DNA from: Rhizomucor pusillus
Taxonomy: Eukaryota > Mucoromycota > Mucoromycetes > Mucorales > Lichtheimiaceae
Length of the DNA stretch: 46,121 nt
Direction: 5' to 3'
NCBI GenBank assembly: GCA_900175165.2
Contig: FWWN02000520.1
Coordinates: 1 to 46,121, forward strand
Shown: positions 12,801 through 23,078 of the stretch, one piece after another
Position numbering within the stretch: the stretch's first letter is position 1
Layout of the letters: each line of letters starts with the position of its first letter
Program-made: the position numbers and the translations under genes
The notes under the pieces: generated by a model
Told to the model about the DNA's origin: nothing
Databases searched by the model: none
What the model saw: only the letters and a program-made list of their open reading frames with translations

Positions 12801-13934
12801 CGTCGCGGATCTCACCGCCAGAACCAGTGCTCGCACCAGGATATGGCGACACAGCTGTAGGATGGTTGTGAGTTTCGACCTAGAAAATTATATATGAGGA
12901 GATTTTCACAGGGGAAATTTGGAATGAAAGTTGTAGTTTACCTTTGCCAAGTAATGGACATCCTCCTCATACTGTTCATAGGTGTTGTTGATTCTTCCAG
13001 GTGCGAAACGAGTTGCCTTGAAGCCTTCCATAACGGCGGCGTTATCCGAATATGCCGACAAGGTGTATTTGGGGCTGACCTTGTGGGTATTTTTGATCAT
13101 TTGGAACAAGGAGTGAGGTTTGCGCTCGCCATCAATAGTCCAGTCAGCACCAAAGATCTTGTGACGACAATGCTCAGAGTTGACCTGAGCAAACATGAAC
13201 AATTCAACGTCGGTAGGGTTGCGCTGCAATGCATCTTGGTTGCCAACAAAGGCGGAGATCAAGTATTCAATCTCGTCTGCTGCCAATGCAAGACCAAGTT
13301 CCTTGTTTGCCTTGACCAATTTCTCGCGGGCTGCTTCTACGTTGTGCTTTCCATCTCCAAGAAGATCCACGACAGTGAGAGGTGCTGGTGATCCATGTTT
13401 GAATACACTCTCACTTTCGGGGATTTCAGTAAGGACGTTCTGTGTCATGCGATCATGCAAAGAGTTGATAAAAGTCTTGTACTCGTCTTCCTTCAAGCTG
13501 GAGCCATCAGACTTCTGAATTAGGATAGCTGTACCACGCTCAATACGTTCGACATGGCCGAGAAGGTTGCAAAGATGTGCAATGTTAGTTGCTTTAGAAG
13601 ACCAGGGCGAAATAGTGCCTTGGCGAGGAACAACCAACAAGACTGTGCCGTTGCTAGGCTGGGTTCCGGTCGAAAGGAAGTTGGCGATGGTAGAAGCTGC
13701 CTCAGGCGCAATGGGGTTAGCGTCGTATTCCAACAAGTTGTCCAGAATCTTGCGAGGCTCGGAAGCTGTGTTGCTCAGAAGCTGAAGAGCTTCTTCAGAT
13801 CGAGGCTGGACGAAATGGACATGGAGACCAGCGACGAGAGCCACAGAAGGGACAGTGCTCTGGATAGACTTGAGAAGACTACCTGCCTTGAATTCAGAGA
13901 AGGCCGACGGTCCAGCGAGAACCAACATGGTCAT
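9814..13934 (-). CDS. ADE6: Phosphoribosylformylglycinamidine synthase (FGAM synthase)
   Basis: Fourth step of de novo purine synthesis: FGAR + ATP + glutamine to FGAM, in the cytosol. Two exons, 13934-12942 and 12879-9814, joined across a 62-nt intron (12880-12941), giving 1352 residues, the length of the fused eukaryotic enzyme. In order: an N-terminal PurS-like domain; a linker and FGAM synthase core with [18 protein letters not shown], then [19 protein letters not shown] at the exon junction, and [10 protein letters not shown]; and a C-terminal class I glutamine amidotransferase beginning [13 protein letters not shown], with catalytic Cys1187 in LGVCNGCQ and the His-Glu pair in LMPHPERV. 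The start at 13934 is the first Met of MTMLVLAG; the second Met two codons later is possible. Strong open frames on the opposite strand are shadows. Confidence 0.98.
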
Positions 13935-14661
13935 TGAGCTTAGGGGAGGGTTGCGGACAGACGACCTGTCAAAATCTCTGCGGGATACTTTTTAAAAAAG
14001 TGATCTGCGTCCCAGCATCAAAAACGGTCACATTTTTCGACATCTTGACTCACCATGCCAATTACCAGCAGATGGCAGATGCACCACAACCAGCCAAACA
14101 GCCTTACCATGCACTCGATGCTTGATGCCAAATAAAAACGTATATTGACTGATTGACATTACTCACGGGCCTGTAAGCTGGCAAGTCTCCACCCTCATGC
14201 TACCTGTTAGAATCAAATTTTAGAGACACGAGTGCTTTTAATAAATTCTGTGTAATATAGATCACCATCCTAGCCTTCGTGTAGTGCTTAAACTGGAAAT
14301 ATTTCATCTTGTGCCTCTTGAGCACCTGATAATCATTGGCAAGCAGTGTTTATGATCTGTATGTGATCGAAAGACCCTTCTTTTCAAGCAAATATTAGGA
14401 GATTGCAAAGCATGGGAATAAGGTTACTGTAAGGATGAAGCTTCTAAAATCCAACTGGAACTGGTCGCTTCGCTGATAGAGTTTAGTTATAAAAATACTT
14501 TCATGCCTCAGACTGGCGATTTTGCTGACATTCTGGCTGGCTCGAAATCATGGCAACAAAGTCAGATCACCATTTTCGGTCGCTATGCAACAATTCTTCT
14601 TCTTAGGGTCAACTCAATCTGATGACATTTGATCTAGCAAAGTCGTTATTGTGAGAAGCCC
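13935..14661. promoter_or_regulatory. Region upstream of ADE6
   Basis: 727 bp between the ADE6 start (minus strand) and the small plus-strand gene candidate. It holds the TGACTCA site listed separately and a related TTACTCA near 14159. No convincing coding frame. It probably carries both promoters. Confidence 0.45.
14046..14052. promoter_or_regulatory. AP-1/Gcn4-type site TGACTCA upstream of ADE6
   Basis: A perfect TGACTCA heptamer lies 112 bp upstream of the ADE6 ATG. In Saccharomyces TGACTC is the core bound by Gcn4 and by Bas1/Bas2 in ADE promoters, so the position fits adenine or amino-acid control. A 7-mer can occur by chance; binding is inferred. Confidence 0.4.
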
Positions 14662-15029
14662 ATGTTTAGACTTGCCGGGATTACATTGGCCTTTTGCTTA
14701 GGCTACCTGACTGCGTCTTACGGGCTCTTCAGCTTTTTGTGGGAAGAGGTAAGATGCAGCAACGCGTTGCCTAGAAGATTCCAACGTCGCCAACCCGATC
14801 GCTCTCCTAGAAACGATGCCTTTACGTTTTAGCCGCCATGTTACTGGGATATATGATGATATTGATACCTATGGAGCGAATAGCTGAAGCGGAAGCACGC
14901 AGAGTAAGCCCTTTTTTAAGTTTTGAACAGAAGAGTGTACGCGTACGATTTATTTTAAACGCATAGAGTTCTGGATACCCCTTTCGTACATCAGCGCGAG
15001 AGCATTTGCAGCGAAGAGGCAGCTTTTGA
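14662..15029 (+). CDS. Small two-helix membrane protein candidate
   Basis: Exon 1 (from ATG 14662) encodes a hydrophobic start, MFRLAGITLAFCLGYLTASY then GLFSFLWEE. A second segment (14833-14903) reads MLLGYMMILIPMERIAEAEA-R-R, and after a clean intron (14904-14966, GTAAGC...CATAG) a third (14967-15029) reads SSGYPFRTSAREHLQRRG-S-F and stops 27 bases before the crotonase stop on the other strand. The two hydrophobic stretches look like membrane segments. The first junction is unsolved: the strong donor GTAAGA at 14749 leaves phase 0, while exon 2 needs phase 1. A weaker in-phase donor (GTCGCC, about 14786) or a sequence error would fix it. I do not recognise the family. Confidence 0.4.
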
Positions 15030-15056
15030 TTGATCAAGATATAATTTACATTAAAT

Positions 15057-16099
15057 CTATAGCCGGCTCTTTGGAACGACAGGTGCAGGATTCTTCCAGA
15101 CGGGCGGCCGCTTTGATGCAAAAGCCTCGAGACCTTCAGTCAGATTGGATCCACCGCGCCAGGCACTAGCTTCATCTGAATTCATCCATTCATTGGTAGC
15201 TTCCACCATGGATGCTCGCTCCATTGCAAGCATAATGCCATATTTTGTAATGAACACAGCATCTGGCGAACTGTCACCATATTTGTTTTTTAAGTTTGCG
15301 GATGCAGTCTGCAAGATGGATACGTCGACGAAACTTACTTTGCAGTGATCTTTTTCGCCCATTCAAGCGCTGCCTTGACGACATCTGCGCTGTCATCTAT
15401 GACATCGTTTACGAGGCCATAGCTCTTGAATTCCTCAGCAGTAAGGAAACGACCGGTCAGAGCGATTTCGCTTGCAACTTGGTAGCTGACGGCTCGGGCC
15501 AGACGAGCCAAACCTCCCGCCGCAATGGTAACACCGCGTTTTACTTCTGGCAAGCCAAACTTTGATCTTTTCGTGGCAATGACAATGTTGCAAGCCAAAA
15601 CCATTTCTGTACCACCGCCTACAACGTCGCTAAAGATTAGAATTTGCAACAATACATCAAGAGGATCAATTACATATGCACCTAGTGCAAAACCATTGAC
15701 GGCTGCAATGACTGGTTTACGCGCCTTGCCGCGGTTGCTAAGACCACCGAAACCGGTTGGAGGCATATGGCCTTCGGTGCCATTATCATCTGTTCCATCC
15801 TTACGCGACTTGTTCCAGTTCACTAGGTCCATTCCAGCGCAAAAGGATTTGTCGCCTGCACCTGTGATCTATCACCCGCTTGGTATTCTCGATTGTAATA
15901 GGTGAAAAATTAATTGAGACTGACTTACCACTATACACCAGATCTCGTCCGTCGCCTCTGCCCAGTCCAGCAATGCCGACATTTCAAAGTTGGCCTCTGG
16001 ATTCAGCGCGTTATATTGCTTGGGCCGATTGATCGTGATAAGTAGGACATGAGGTTCAGGCACAGAGAGTATAAAGTATTTTGCAGTTGGTAGTTGCAT
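15057..16099 (-). CDS. Enoyl-CoA hydratase/isomerase (crotonase) family protein
   Basis: Four exons (16099-15929, 15868-15682, 15618-15339, 15270-15057) give 283 residues, the normal crotonase length. Motifs in order: LITINRPKQYNALN near the N-terminus; the oxyanion-hole region GAGDKSFCAGMDL; VNGFALGGGTEMVLACN, with the first candidate catalytic Glu in G-G-T-E; and KFGLPEVKRGVTIAAGG, with the second Glu. Crotonases hydrate or isomerise acyl-CoA thioesters; both acids present fits a hydratase, but the substrate is not readable. The last intron (15271-15338) was chosen because it restores N-S-P-D-A-V, strongly typical of the family; the alternative acceptor at TTGCAG gives a stop. The C-terminus ends K-S-R-L, one residue type from the SKL consensus, so peroxisomal import is possible. 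Confidence 0.92.
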
Positions 16100-16754
16100 A
16101 GTGTTAACGGAAGAGGAGTCTATTTCTCACCACTTAGTCATGCAAAATGCCGCCAAGTTTATTGGAGTTTGGTGTGACAGTTCTAGGCCTGTGAACATGT
16201 TCTGGCTCCCTACGCGATGGGGTGCCGCTCACAGCTTTTCAGACTATAGCTGCCTATATGTAGCATCGCTTTTTGCCCTTATTTCCTCGCGGCAAGGTTT
16301 GTATGATGAACAACAACATGACATGTGATTCCAATGCAAACTGTTTGGGGCATTTTCCGGATAAGTCCGCCAAAGCTGAATCTGTATGCCTGTAACGCAG
16401 ACATCTTCCTTCCTCCCTCTCTCTAATTATCCAGTCTTTATCGATCCAAACTTAAAGTATCCTTCAAAGTGATTTAAATTTCTATTATTATTATGAAGGC
16501 TTTTCTCTAAATCCTGCCGAATATTTGCAATATGATTCAAGATACTGTCGCTTTATAGTGCTCCTCTCTGTATCCAGGGCATTGTTTGGTGCATTCTTCC
16601 TGTGTGCTGTTCCCTGGATGCGACCGAATCGAAGGGCCGGGGAAGTGTTTTGCCGGAACGTGAGGAACAGTGGCCCGAAAACTGATTGTGTGATCCGTTG
16701 ATTCAGTTCCGTACAACATCTCTTTCCCGGTTTCTATCGTCTAGCTTTCCAAAT
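16100..16754. promoter_or_regulatory. Divergent intergenic region, crotonase / MFS transporter
   Basis: 655 bp between two divergently transcribed genes, presumably holding both promoters. Short frames only; no recognised site. Confidence 0.4.
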
Positions 16755-18704
16755 ATGATTGCTTCGCAGGAAACTGATGATGATAGTATCGCGCATCAAG
16801 AGACAGTCATCCATGACGAGGATGAGATAAAGAAAAGCCCTGCTGCAAAACTTTCGACGCTGTTCAAACAATTGGTTTTTCGGCAAAAGAGCAGCACGAC
16901 TGATCCAAGAACTTGGCCTAGAAGTAAAAAGATACCCATTGTCATTATAGTCGCATTAGCAGGTGCAACGTAAGTATACCGTAGATATTATCCGAACATG
17001 ATAGTCGTTAGTTCGGCTGAATTGACCGCCTGATATTTCTTTCTTTTTCTTTCAAGATCGCCAGTCGCATCCACTATATATGCAAGTACATGTTCATACT
17101 CTGAACCAGCTGTGAGTTTAATCGATTGCAACATAGTATCCAGCCCTTGTAGATATGCAACTGTATTTTCAGACGAGTGACACCGCAATGAATGCATCGC
17201 TAGCTGTCTATACTTACTTCCTTGCATTTTTCCCTCTCATATGGGCAACCTTTGGAGACCTATTTGGACGTAGACCTATATACTTGGTGTCCTTCCTAAT
17301 TGCGGTTGCTGGCATAATATGTTGTTCTTTTTCCACCAATGTGGCAATGTTTATTGTTTTCCGCGCCATTAGCGCAGCTGGCTCGTCTTCGGTAAGAGCT
17401 CTTGACTCCACCATTCGGGTAACGCTTACTTACATACTGAATCGCCAGGTATTGTCCATGGGGGCCGGAACAATCAGCGATATTTTCGATTCTCATGAAC
17501 GAGGTCGTGCATTTTCTTACTACATGATGGGTCCATTGTTGGGTCCTGTGTTAGGGTAAGTTACACAGATCAAGTCATTGCATTTCATCTACGATCCCGT
17601 AACTCATCGTATAGACCTATCATTGGAGGCTATTTGAACCGGGCATTTGGCTGGCAGAGTATCTTTTATTTCATGGCCTGCCTCTCTTTCTGTGCCTGGT
17701 TGGGCGTTCTAATCTTCCTTCCTGAGACTCATTACATTGAACCTACAAAACCGACGCTACGTGCATCTGAAACAGATACACAGCAAATGAAAACCAAAAC
17801 ATCGCGCTTCATCAACCCTATTGCCGCTCTAGGTCTCTTGCGCCATGTCAACATTGCACTCTCAGTTCCATTCCTAGGAGTACTGTATGTAAAATGATCA
17901 TTTATTACCACCGAGTAATGGACGCTGAATTGATCACACATAGATTCTTCATTTTCTATCTGCTATCTACAAACTTCACGCGCACGTACACGATTCAATA
18001 TGGATTCGATTCGGGACAAGTAGGCCTGTACTATTTGCCAAATGCCATAGGCAACATTTTGGGTGGACTTGTCGGCGGACGCTTCTCAGATCGCGTATAT
18101 AACAAGAAGGTGGGAAAACTCCCTCCTGAGCAACCACCGTTTCCAGAGTTACGCATAGGTGGAATTATACTGTGGGGATCGCTTGTGATTCAATTCCTAG
18201 CATTGACTGCATACGGCTGGTGTATCCAAAAAAATGTGCATTTTGCTTACGGTTTAATTGCACTCTTCTTTGGTAAGAGCGAAGATAAAAATCGCGGTGC
18301 TAGCAGGAATGACCGTACATTGATATGTATTTTACATCATTTAGCCGGTGCAGGACTGGGTGCTCCTAATATCATCTTGTCGACCTACATTGTAGATTGC
18401 TTTCGAAACCGAAGTGCCTCAGTAACAGGTAAGGTTGGATGAAGGAAATGATACTTTGTGAACAGGCTGAACCGAAACGATATTACGCTACTTAGCATGT
18501 AATAATTTCACGCGCTACATATTAGCAGGCATAGGTTCGCTCGTAGCATCTGACATGGAGCGAGCTATGGGACCAGGCATCTTGTATACGTTCTGTGGCG
18601 CGCTCTTGATACTCTTTTCTTCGGGTTTCATCTATGTTAGACTGCACGGAAAGCGATGGTCAGAAAAAAAGCACATGGATAATTCAAATACAGCATGTGC
18701 TTGA
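16755..18704 (+). CDS. MFS transporter, DHA1 (drug:H+ antiporter) type
   Basis: Eight exons (16755-16969, 17057-17085, 17144-17391, 17449-17555, 17615-17884, 17944-18272, 18345-18428, 18529-18704), 485 residues, about 12 membrane helices. After a polar cytosolic N-terminus, helix 1 leads into SPVASTIYATLVDMQ. The loop motif GDLFGRRPIYLVSF is the MFS motif A between helices 2 and 3. Motif C-like MGPLLGPVLGPIIGGYL lies in helix 5 and is diagnostic for 12-helix antiporters. A central loop of about 45 residues follows FLPETHY. Exon 2 is only 29 nt; this splice was preferred over a 25-nt alternative intron because its spacing matches the family. The protein should sit in the plasma membrane and export small molecules; the substrate is unknown. 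Confidence 0.92.
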
Positions 18705-19003
18705 GATCATGATAGTCGTCACTAATAATGACAATAATAAAAGGGATACAGGACTTCACCGACGGCGATTAGTATTTAATTTTCATTTCCAAAGCAGTTT
18801 TCTACTCCTTGGAGAGAAAATTAGTGTCAAGTGGATGACAATTTATGGTTTATGGCACAAAAGACATGCTTTCATGAAAATCGAGAATTTTTATAATAGA
18901 TCCATTCAAGCTATACGACAACGGTAAGAGCAAAACAGCTTCTTTGTACCGCACTCTTTCTTTGTTCAAGCATATATAACCAATAGACGACCTATTTCTA
19001 TGC

Positions 19004-19570
19004 ATGAAGCTTAACGACTCATACTGCCAGATAGACTTAACCATGCAGCAAACAGCGCTGGACGTCCCAGCTGGGTACGCTTGCCGGGTTTTAAAAGTGG
19101 CCTGGCAGCAATATCTAGTTGAGCCAGAAACTATGTACCACCAGCTCAAAGCTATTTACTTCAGATCGTTTGGCATACAAAGGAGTCCATGGAGGAGGTT
19201 GTCCATGCTCTGAGCAACGATAAGAGCACCGAGAAGCTTTCGTATATCGGCAAGACTGTAACACCCATCCTTTCCTGTGGATCAAGCGGAGCCATGAAGT
19301 GAGCGTTTTCACATTTTACTATCCCTTTTATGTCTATTTTTTCGAACTTATATCAACAACTATCTTTTATTATCATTAATACCTTTACATATTCAAACCA
19401 ACCAACTTTCTTCATTTCTGTGTATCTTGGCATGTAGTATTTTGTACCCGCGTTCCCGAACTCTTGTAAAAGAGCTGCTTCACTCCCTGTCGTCGACATC
19501 GACAAAATCGAAGAGATACAAAACGAGCAATGCGTCTAAAGGTTTTCCTATGTATTATGTTAAATTTTGA
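19004..19570 (+). CDS. Uncharacterised small protein (126 aa model)
   Basis: A three-exon model is phase-consistent: 19004-19117, 19165-19298 and 19438-19570. It uses GTTGAG...TACTTCAG (47 nt) and GTGAGC...CATGTAG (139 nt). The middle exon reads protein-like (TKESMEEVVHALSNDKSTEK) and the C-terminus is Ser/Lys-rich. The first donor is weak and more 5' exons are possible (an open frame with a GTAAGA donor lies at 18838-18927). No domain recognised. It lies 122 bp upstream of MED18 on the same strand. Confidence 0.35.
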
Positions 19571-19692
19571 TTGCATTTGTACTGTACATTGTATGAAGAG
19601 CTTTTATGTGAGTGATGTCCTTCACTGCTTCCATTTCCCAAGTCAGAGATCCAAATTTGGAAGCAGTAACCCCTTTTCCCGCATAATATACC

Positions 19693-20650
19693 ATGGCGAC
19701 CTATGAATGCAGTATACGCGGAATCATCAAAGGTGTAGAAGAAAAAGACGCTTTTGTAAGGCGTCTGTACGGTGTCTGCGGAAATGATTCAATGATCGAT
19801 CTGTTTGAGCACGAGATCGTGTTCATGCCAGCTGGTGCGTCTGCTGAATCTTGACAACACGCCGTAATTAGTTTTTGCTGACAGCTGGCTTGCAACCAGT
19901 GCAAACGCCCGTCGGTCCAGCACGCAACGACGACGTTATACTACGATTGCAGTCGCGAATCACGTCAGAGCAGGATAAAAGCTTGAAGAACCGGCAATGG
20001 TATCAACATTTAGGGCACACAAAATACAATGCATATTCTTGTGACATTTCAAACTATATAGGTATCTGTGTATGCAGGGACATCCAGAACCTCAGAGAGG
20101 TCGATCGGTAACTGTGAGGCCGCATGTCAAGGTACAATTAAACGGGGATGTATTCCGTTTCATGGCATCGCTGGGATACAGGCACGTCAGATGTTGTTTT
20201 CTGATAATTTCTCTGATGGGATATGCTCATTCTCCTTATCAGATACTCGTTTGAGCTCGTGCGTAAAGGGCATTTATTCGCGTATGAAAAGATGTTTAGA
20301 TTCACCGTTAGCCAGATATACAAGGTAAGAAACATCAGATGAAATACAAGGAGATTGAAGCAATTCAATCCCTTTGCTTTTCCAGCTCAAGTCCAAAGTG
20401 GAAGTTTCCAGCGCCGTGTTAATGGATGGAGAGCAAGACTTGTGGATCGTAGAAGCCACTTCTATACCCGTGCCTCAGGAGCAAGTGAACCAAATGGCCG
20501 AGCAACTCAATCAATTTAAAATCCTCTTTCCAGGGTAAAGCCATAAGTATTATCTTGGCAGCATTCGTCTGATAACTAACGCGAACAAAATTACAAAGGA
20601 TCTGGGAATCCGTCGATACGAGAGCGTTGCAGAATCGAGTACATTACTAG
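19693..20650 (+). CDS. MED18: Mediator complex subunit 18 (head module)
   Basis: Head-module subunit of Mediator, bridging regulators and RNA polymerase II in the nucleus. Six exons: 19693-19834, 19885-19999, 20062-20181, 20243-20324, 20386-20534 and 20599-20650; 219 residues, close to human MED18 (208). The N-terminus (MATYECSIRGII...LYGVCGN...FEHEIVFMPA) matches the family opening with R-L-x-G-L-C and a later H-E-x-V-F. The C-terminal half has LGYRYSFELVRKGHLFAYEK, then the Q-I-Y-K strand and VEATSIPVPQEQVNQMAEQL. Intron 3 (20182-20242) has a GC donor; only this joint gives LGY-R-YSFELV, which aligns without gaps to the human segment MGF-R-MDHEFV. Start chosen at the first Met, directly before the conserved beta strand. 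Confidence 0.92.
20182..20242 (+). other. GC-AG intron in MED18
   Basis: Donor AG|GCACGT, acceptor TTATCAG|A, 61 nt. The nearby GT (GTCAGA, 4 bases downstream) is out of phase. The GC donor keeps the frame and the conserved protein block. Confidence 0.8.
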
Positions 20651-21013
20651 ACACAACGGTCCCAATCGAGAGCTCAACTATACACTATTATTTTCTTCTG
20701 CTAATTGCTTCAACATTCATCATAAATATCGTTTCTTGTTTTCATATGCAAAGTTATGCCAGGTTGCTTTTATTTTTTTTTTTTTTTTTCACAAAAGATT
20801 GAAGAGACGAAACCTACAGCCCGTCTCCAACAGTACCCACCACAGCTAACTTTTTCAGCGGCCTCAATGAAGATCCCGTCTCCTACACATATATGTGAAT
20901 ATGTCGTGAATACCCTTGCGTATTCGACAAACCTCAATCTCTCGTTTTACGCTGGTCTGGACAGTCGGCTGCAAAAGTTGTTCTGTTATCTGAGACCTAT
21001 CACGGAAGCTTCT
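20651..21013. other. Convergent 3' region with a poly-T run
   Basis: 363 bp between the stops of MED18 (plus) and the poly(A) polymerase (minus). It contains a 17-base T run at 20773-20789. No gene seen; it should hold both 3' ends. Confidence 0.5.
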
Positions 21014-22921
21014 TTAGGCATCTTGACGATAACTTCGCAGCTGTGCACTATACCTCGTCATATATCGACCAGTCAAGCCTACACTTTTGCTATCGTAGTA
21101 CCGAAATCCTTCCTTCAATGTGGTGTAGAACATATCCAATATCCGTTGTATGCTTCTGTAGCGATCGACATCTCGTCCTACAGCGGCAAGTTAAAAAATT
21201 AGCTATTGCAGTCTTCTTATTTAGACGTTGAACATGCCAGGCTTCTGTAGCAATCCAAGGTAAATCTTGCGGGTATATACGGTGAAATTCTTGTCGTTAG
21301 ATTCTGTTACTTGTTCGCCTTGGCAAGCTTTGCGTACGTCCTCATCGGTAGCGCAAGCAACTGTGCTGGTGTATCGCTGAGTGTATGGATGAACTAAAAT
21401 AATGTAATCCGTATCTTCGAGTAATCCAATTAAAAGTCGTATTTTGGACTCCACATATCCTGCCCTGTAGGGAAAAAAATCAGATGCTCTTGCACTCACA
21501 AGGGTGTTCGTTTGCGAGCAGAATATTACCAGGATAGCTGCAAGTTCTCTTCGATGGAGCTGATTGTTATCCGTAAAAAGCGCGTGTATTGCTCGAAAAA
21601 CGGATGTTGCACCTTGAATAGTTCATCCCAGGACATTTTATCATTTGTTATCTGTTCCACTATCCTTGCCGCTTGTTTCAATTCACCCATTATAATGTTA
21701 AAAGTCGATCGCGTCACATTGTGAGTAGAGCACATGTGAGGTTGCGTCGGCGTAATCACAGGCATTCTATGATTTCTGTCCCGAGGATTGCGCTAGTATG
21801 GAAAGCAAATAAATGCCTGGTTTGACAGATGCTTGAACTTCAAGATAGTTCTTTTTTTACCTTTGGATTCCATGACAGTGGACTCTTCCTCAGCTTATCC
21901 AATACGATCGGGTTCTCCCAACCCCAATTCCAGTTAGCCATAGTATGGAAAAATTTGCTGACAATGTGGCTGGCAGACGCGGTTGGATAGAGTTGGCAGA
22001 CACGGGCAACCATTAGCGCCCAAGCAACACCACCAGGAAACCCATAAACGTTTGAATAGACTCCATTCCGCGTTGCCCACAATTTTATGCAACGCGTGGC
22101 CGTCCGAAAAGTCTTAATGTCTGGTACCTTTGCCAATATATCAGTAGCTACCAGAGGACCCATCAAACTCTGGCGACATGGCTGCTCCATATTCTGCAGG
22201 ATACTACGACCCTCCAAGTTTAGATTATTTGGCAAACGATCGGTGTACCATACCGCACACAGCAAATCAACCTAGGATGTTCTTCAATTAATATCAGATC
22301 GGTAAAGTATGGCAGCTTGAACTCACCGAAATGCCCATGAATCTAAACTTGATAACTGGAACCATAGTGTCCCATACAACCTATATATCAAAATTAGAAG
22401 AAATCGTTACACTGTAAAGTCGTATTTGCACGTGCATTTAAATGGGTGATAAGCGGATGTATGGATAGGAAAGATTCCATTCTCTGGAAAAAGTGGCTTC
22501 TGTCAATTCTCGAAGAAATCAGGCAAACTGCATCAATGTCCGCATCTAAACAGGCTGTTAAGCAATCGGTGTGTGGATCGAGTCTGTGTCCGTCGTACCT
22601 GCAGCGTGTGTACCGAGCGCAAAACTTCCAAAAGGAATCACTCTCGCATCTGCCATCTGAACCATTTCAGGTGGGAATCCCATAGCCGCATACTCTGCTC
22701 GAACAATGGTCTGCGCAATTGATTCTAGCTTCGCCAATATCTCATATCTGCAGATAATTTATAAATCTCTCGACTGTCGGCATGAGTACAACGTGTACTT
22801 ATTACCGTTTCCTCGTCAATGCTTCCGGCTCGTAAACATTATTGCGCCGAAGAGCATCTTCCAATTTCATCTCATCTTGATTCAGAGGGGCACTGAGCAT
22901 TGAAGATTCCAAACTAGTCAT
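21014..22921 (-). CDS. PAP1: Poly(A) polymerase
   Basis: Template-independent enzyme that adds poly(A) tails to cleaved mRNA. Eight exons: 22921-22806, 22747-22599, 22554-22436, 22380-22327, 22271-21861, 21792-21530, 21464-21238, 21177-21014; 500 residues. Nucleotidyltransferase core: VIPFGSFALGTHAACLDADI with Asp94 and Asp96, then Asp148 in ISVDLLCAVW. The 52-residue spacing from the second to the third Asp equals that of bovine PAP (115 to 167). Central domain: IKLWATRNGVYSNVYGFPGG and VSKFFHTMANWNWGWENP. C-terminal RNA-binding fold: AGYVESKIRLLIGLLED and VDRYRSIQRILDMFY. Two introns (21178-21237, 22381-22435) need GC donors; with GT only, the gene looks broken. The core is diverged and the basic C-terminal tail is missing, so this may be a paralogue rather than the main nuclear enzyme. 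Confidence 0.88.
21178..21237 (-). other. GC-AG intron 7 of the poly(A) polymerase gene
   Basis: Donor CTG|GCATGT, acceptor GCTGTAG|GA, 60 nt. The frame otherwise stops after Q-K-P-G-M-F-N-V. Splicing here adds the conserved V-D...I-Q...F-Y segment of the C-terminal domain in phase. Confidence 0.65.
22381..22435 (-). other. GC-AG intron 3 of the poly(A) polymerase gene
   Basis: Donor AAT|GCACGT, acceptor GATATATAG|GTT, 55 nt, with a TTCTAAT branch-like site 14 bases before the acceptor. The GT four bases downstream is out of phase and leads to stops. The GC joint gives exact catalytic spacing. Confidence 0.75.
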
Positions 22922-23078
22922 AAGTTGTTAGGGGGAGATGGATTAGGATTTCCATGCGACTTGCATTATTAATCGGGCTGTGACTGTTTATTGGCAGTCA
23001 ATGAATTTTTTTGGACCTTAGCTTTTAGTTCTCGCTGTTTCGGGCAACTGGCCTTTATTCTCTCGCTGCTTCTTAATC

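Noticed and set aside
17112..17136. 25-nt intron in the MFS gene
   Set aside because: Too short for normal splicing; the 58-nt alternative 17086-17143 fits phase and the family spacing better.
21014..22921. Poly(A) polymerase as a truncated pseudogene
   Set aside because: The two frame conflicts vanish with GC donors, the coding length is then a multiple of three, and catalytic spacing is exact.
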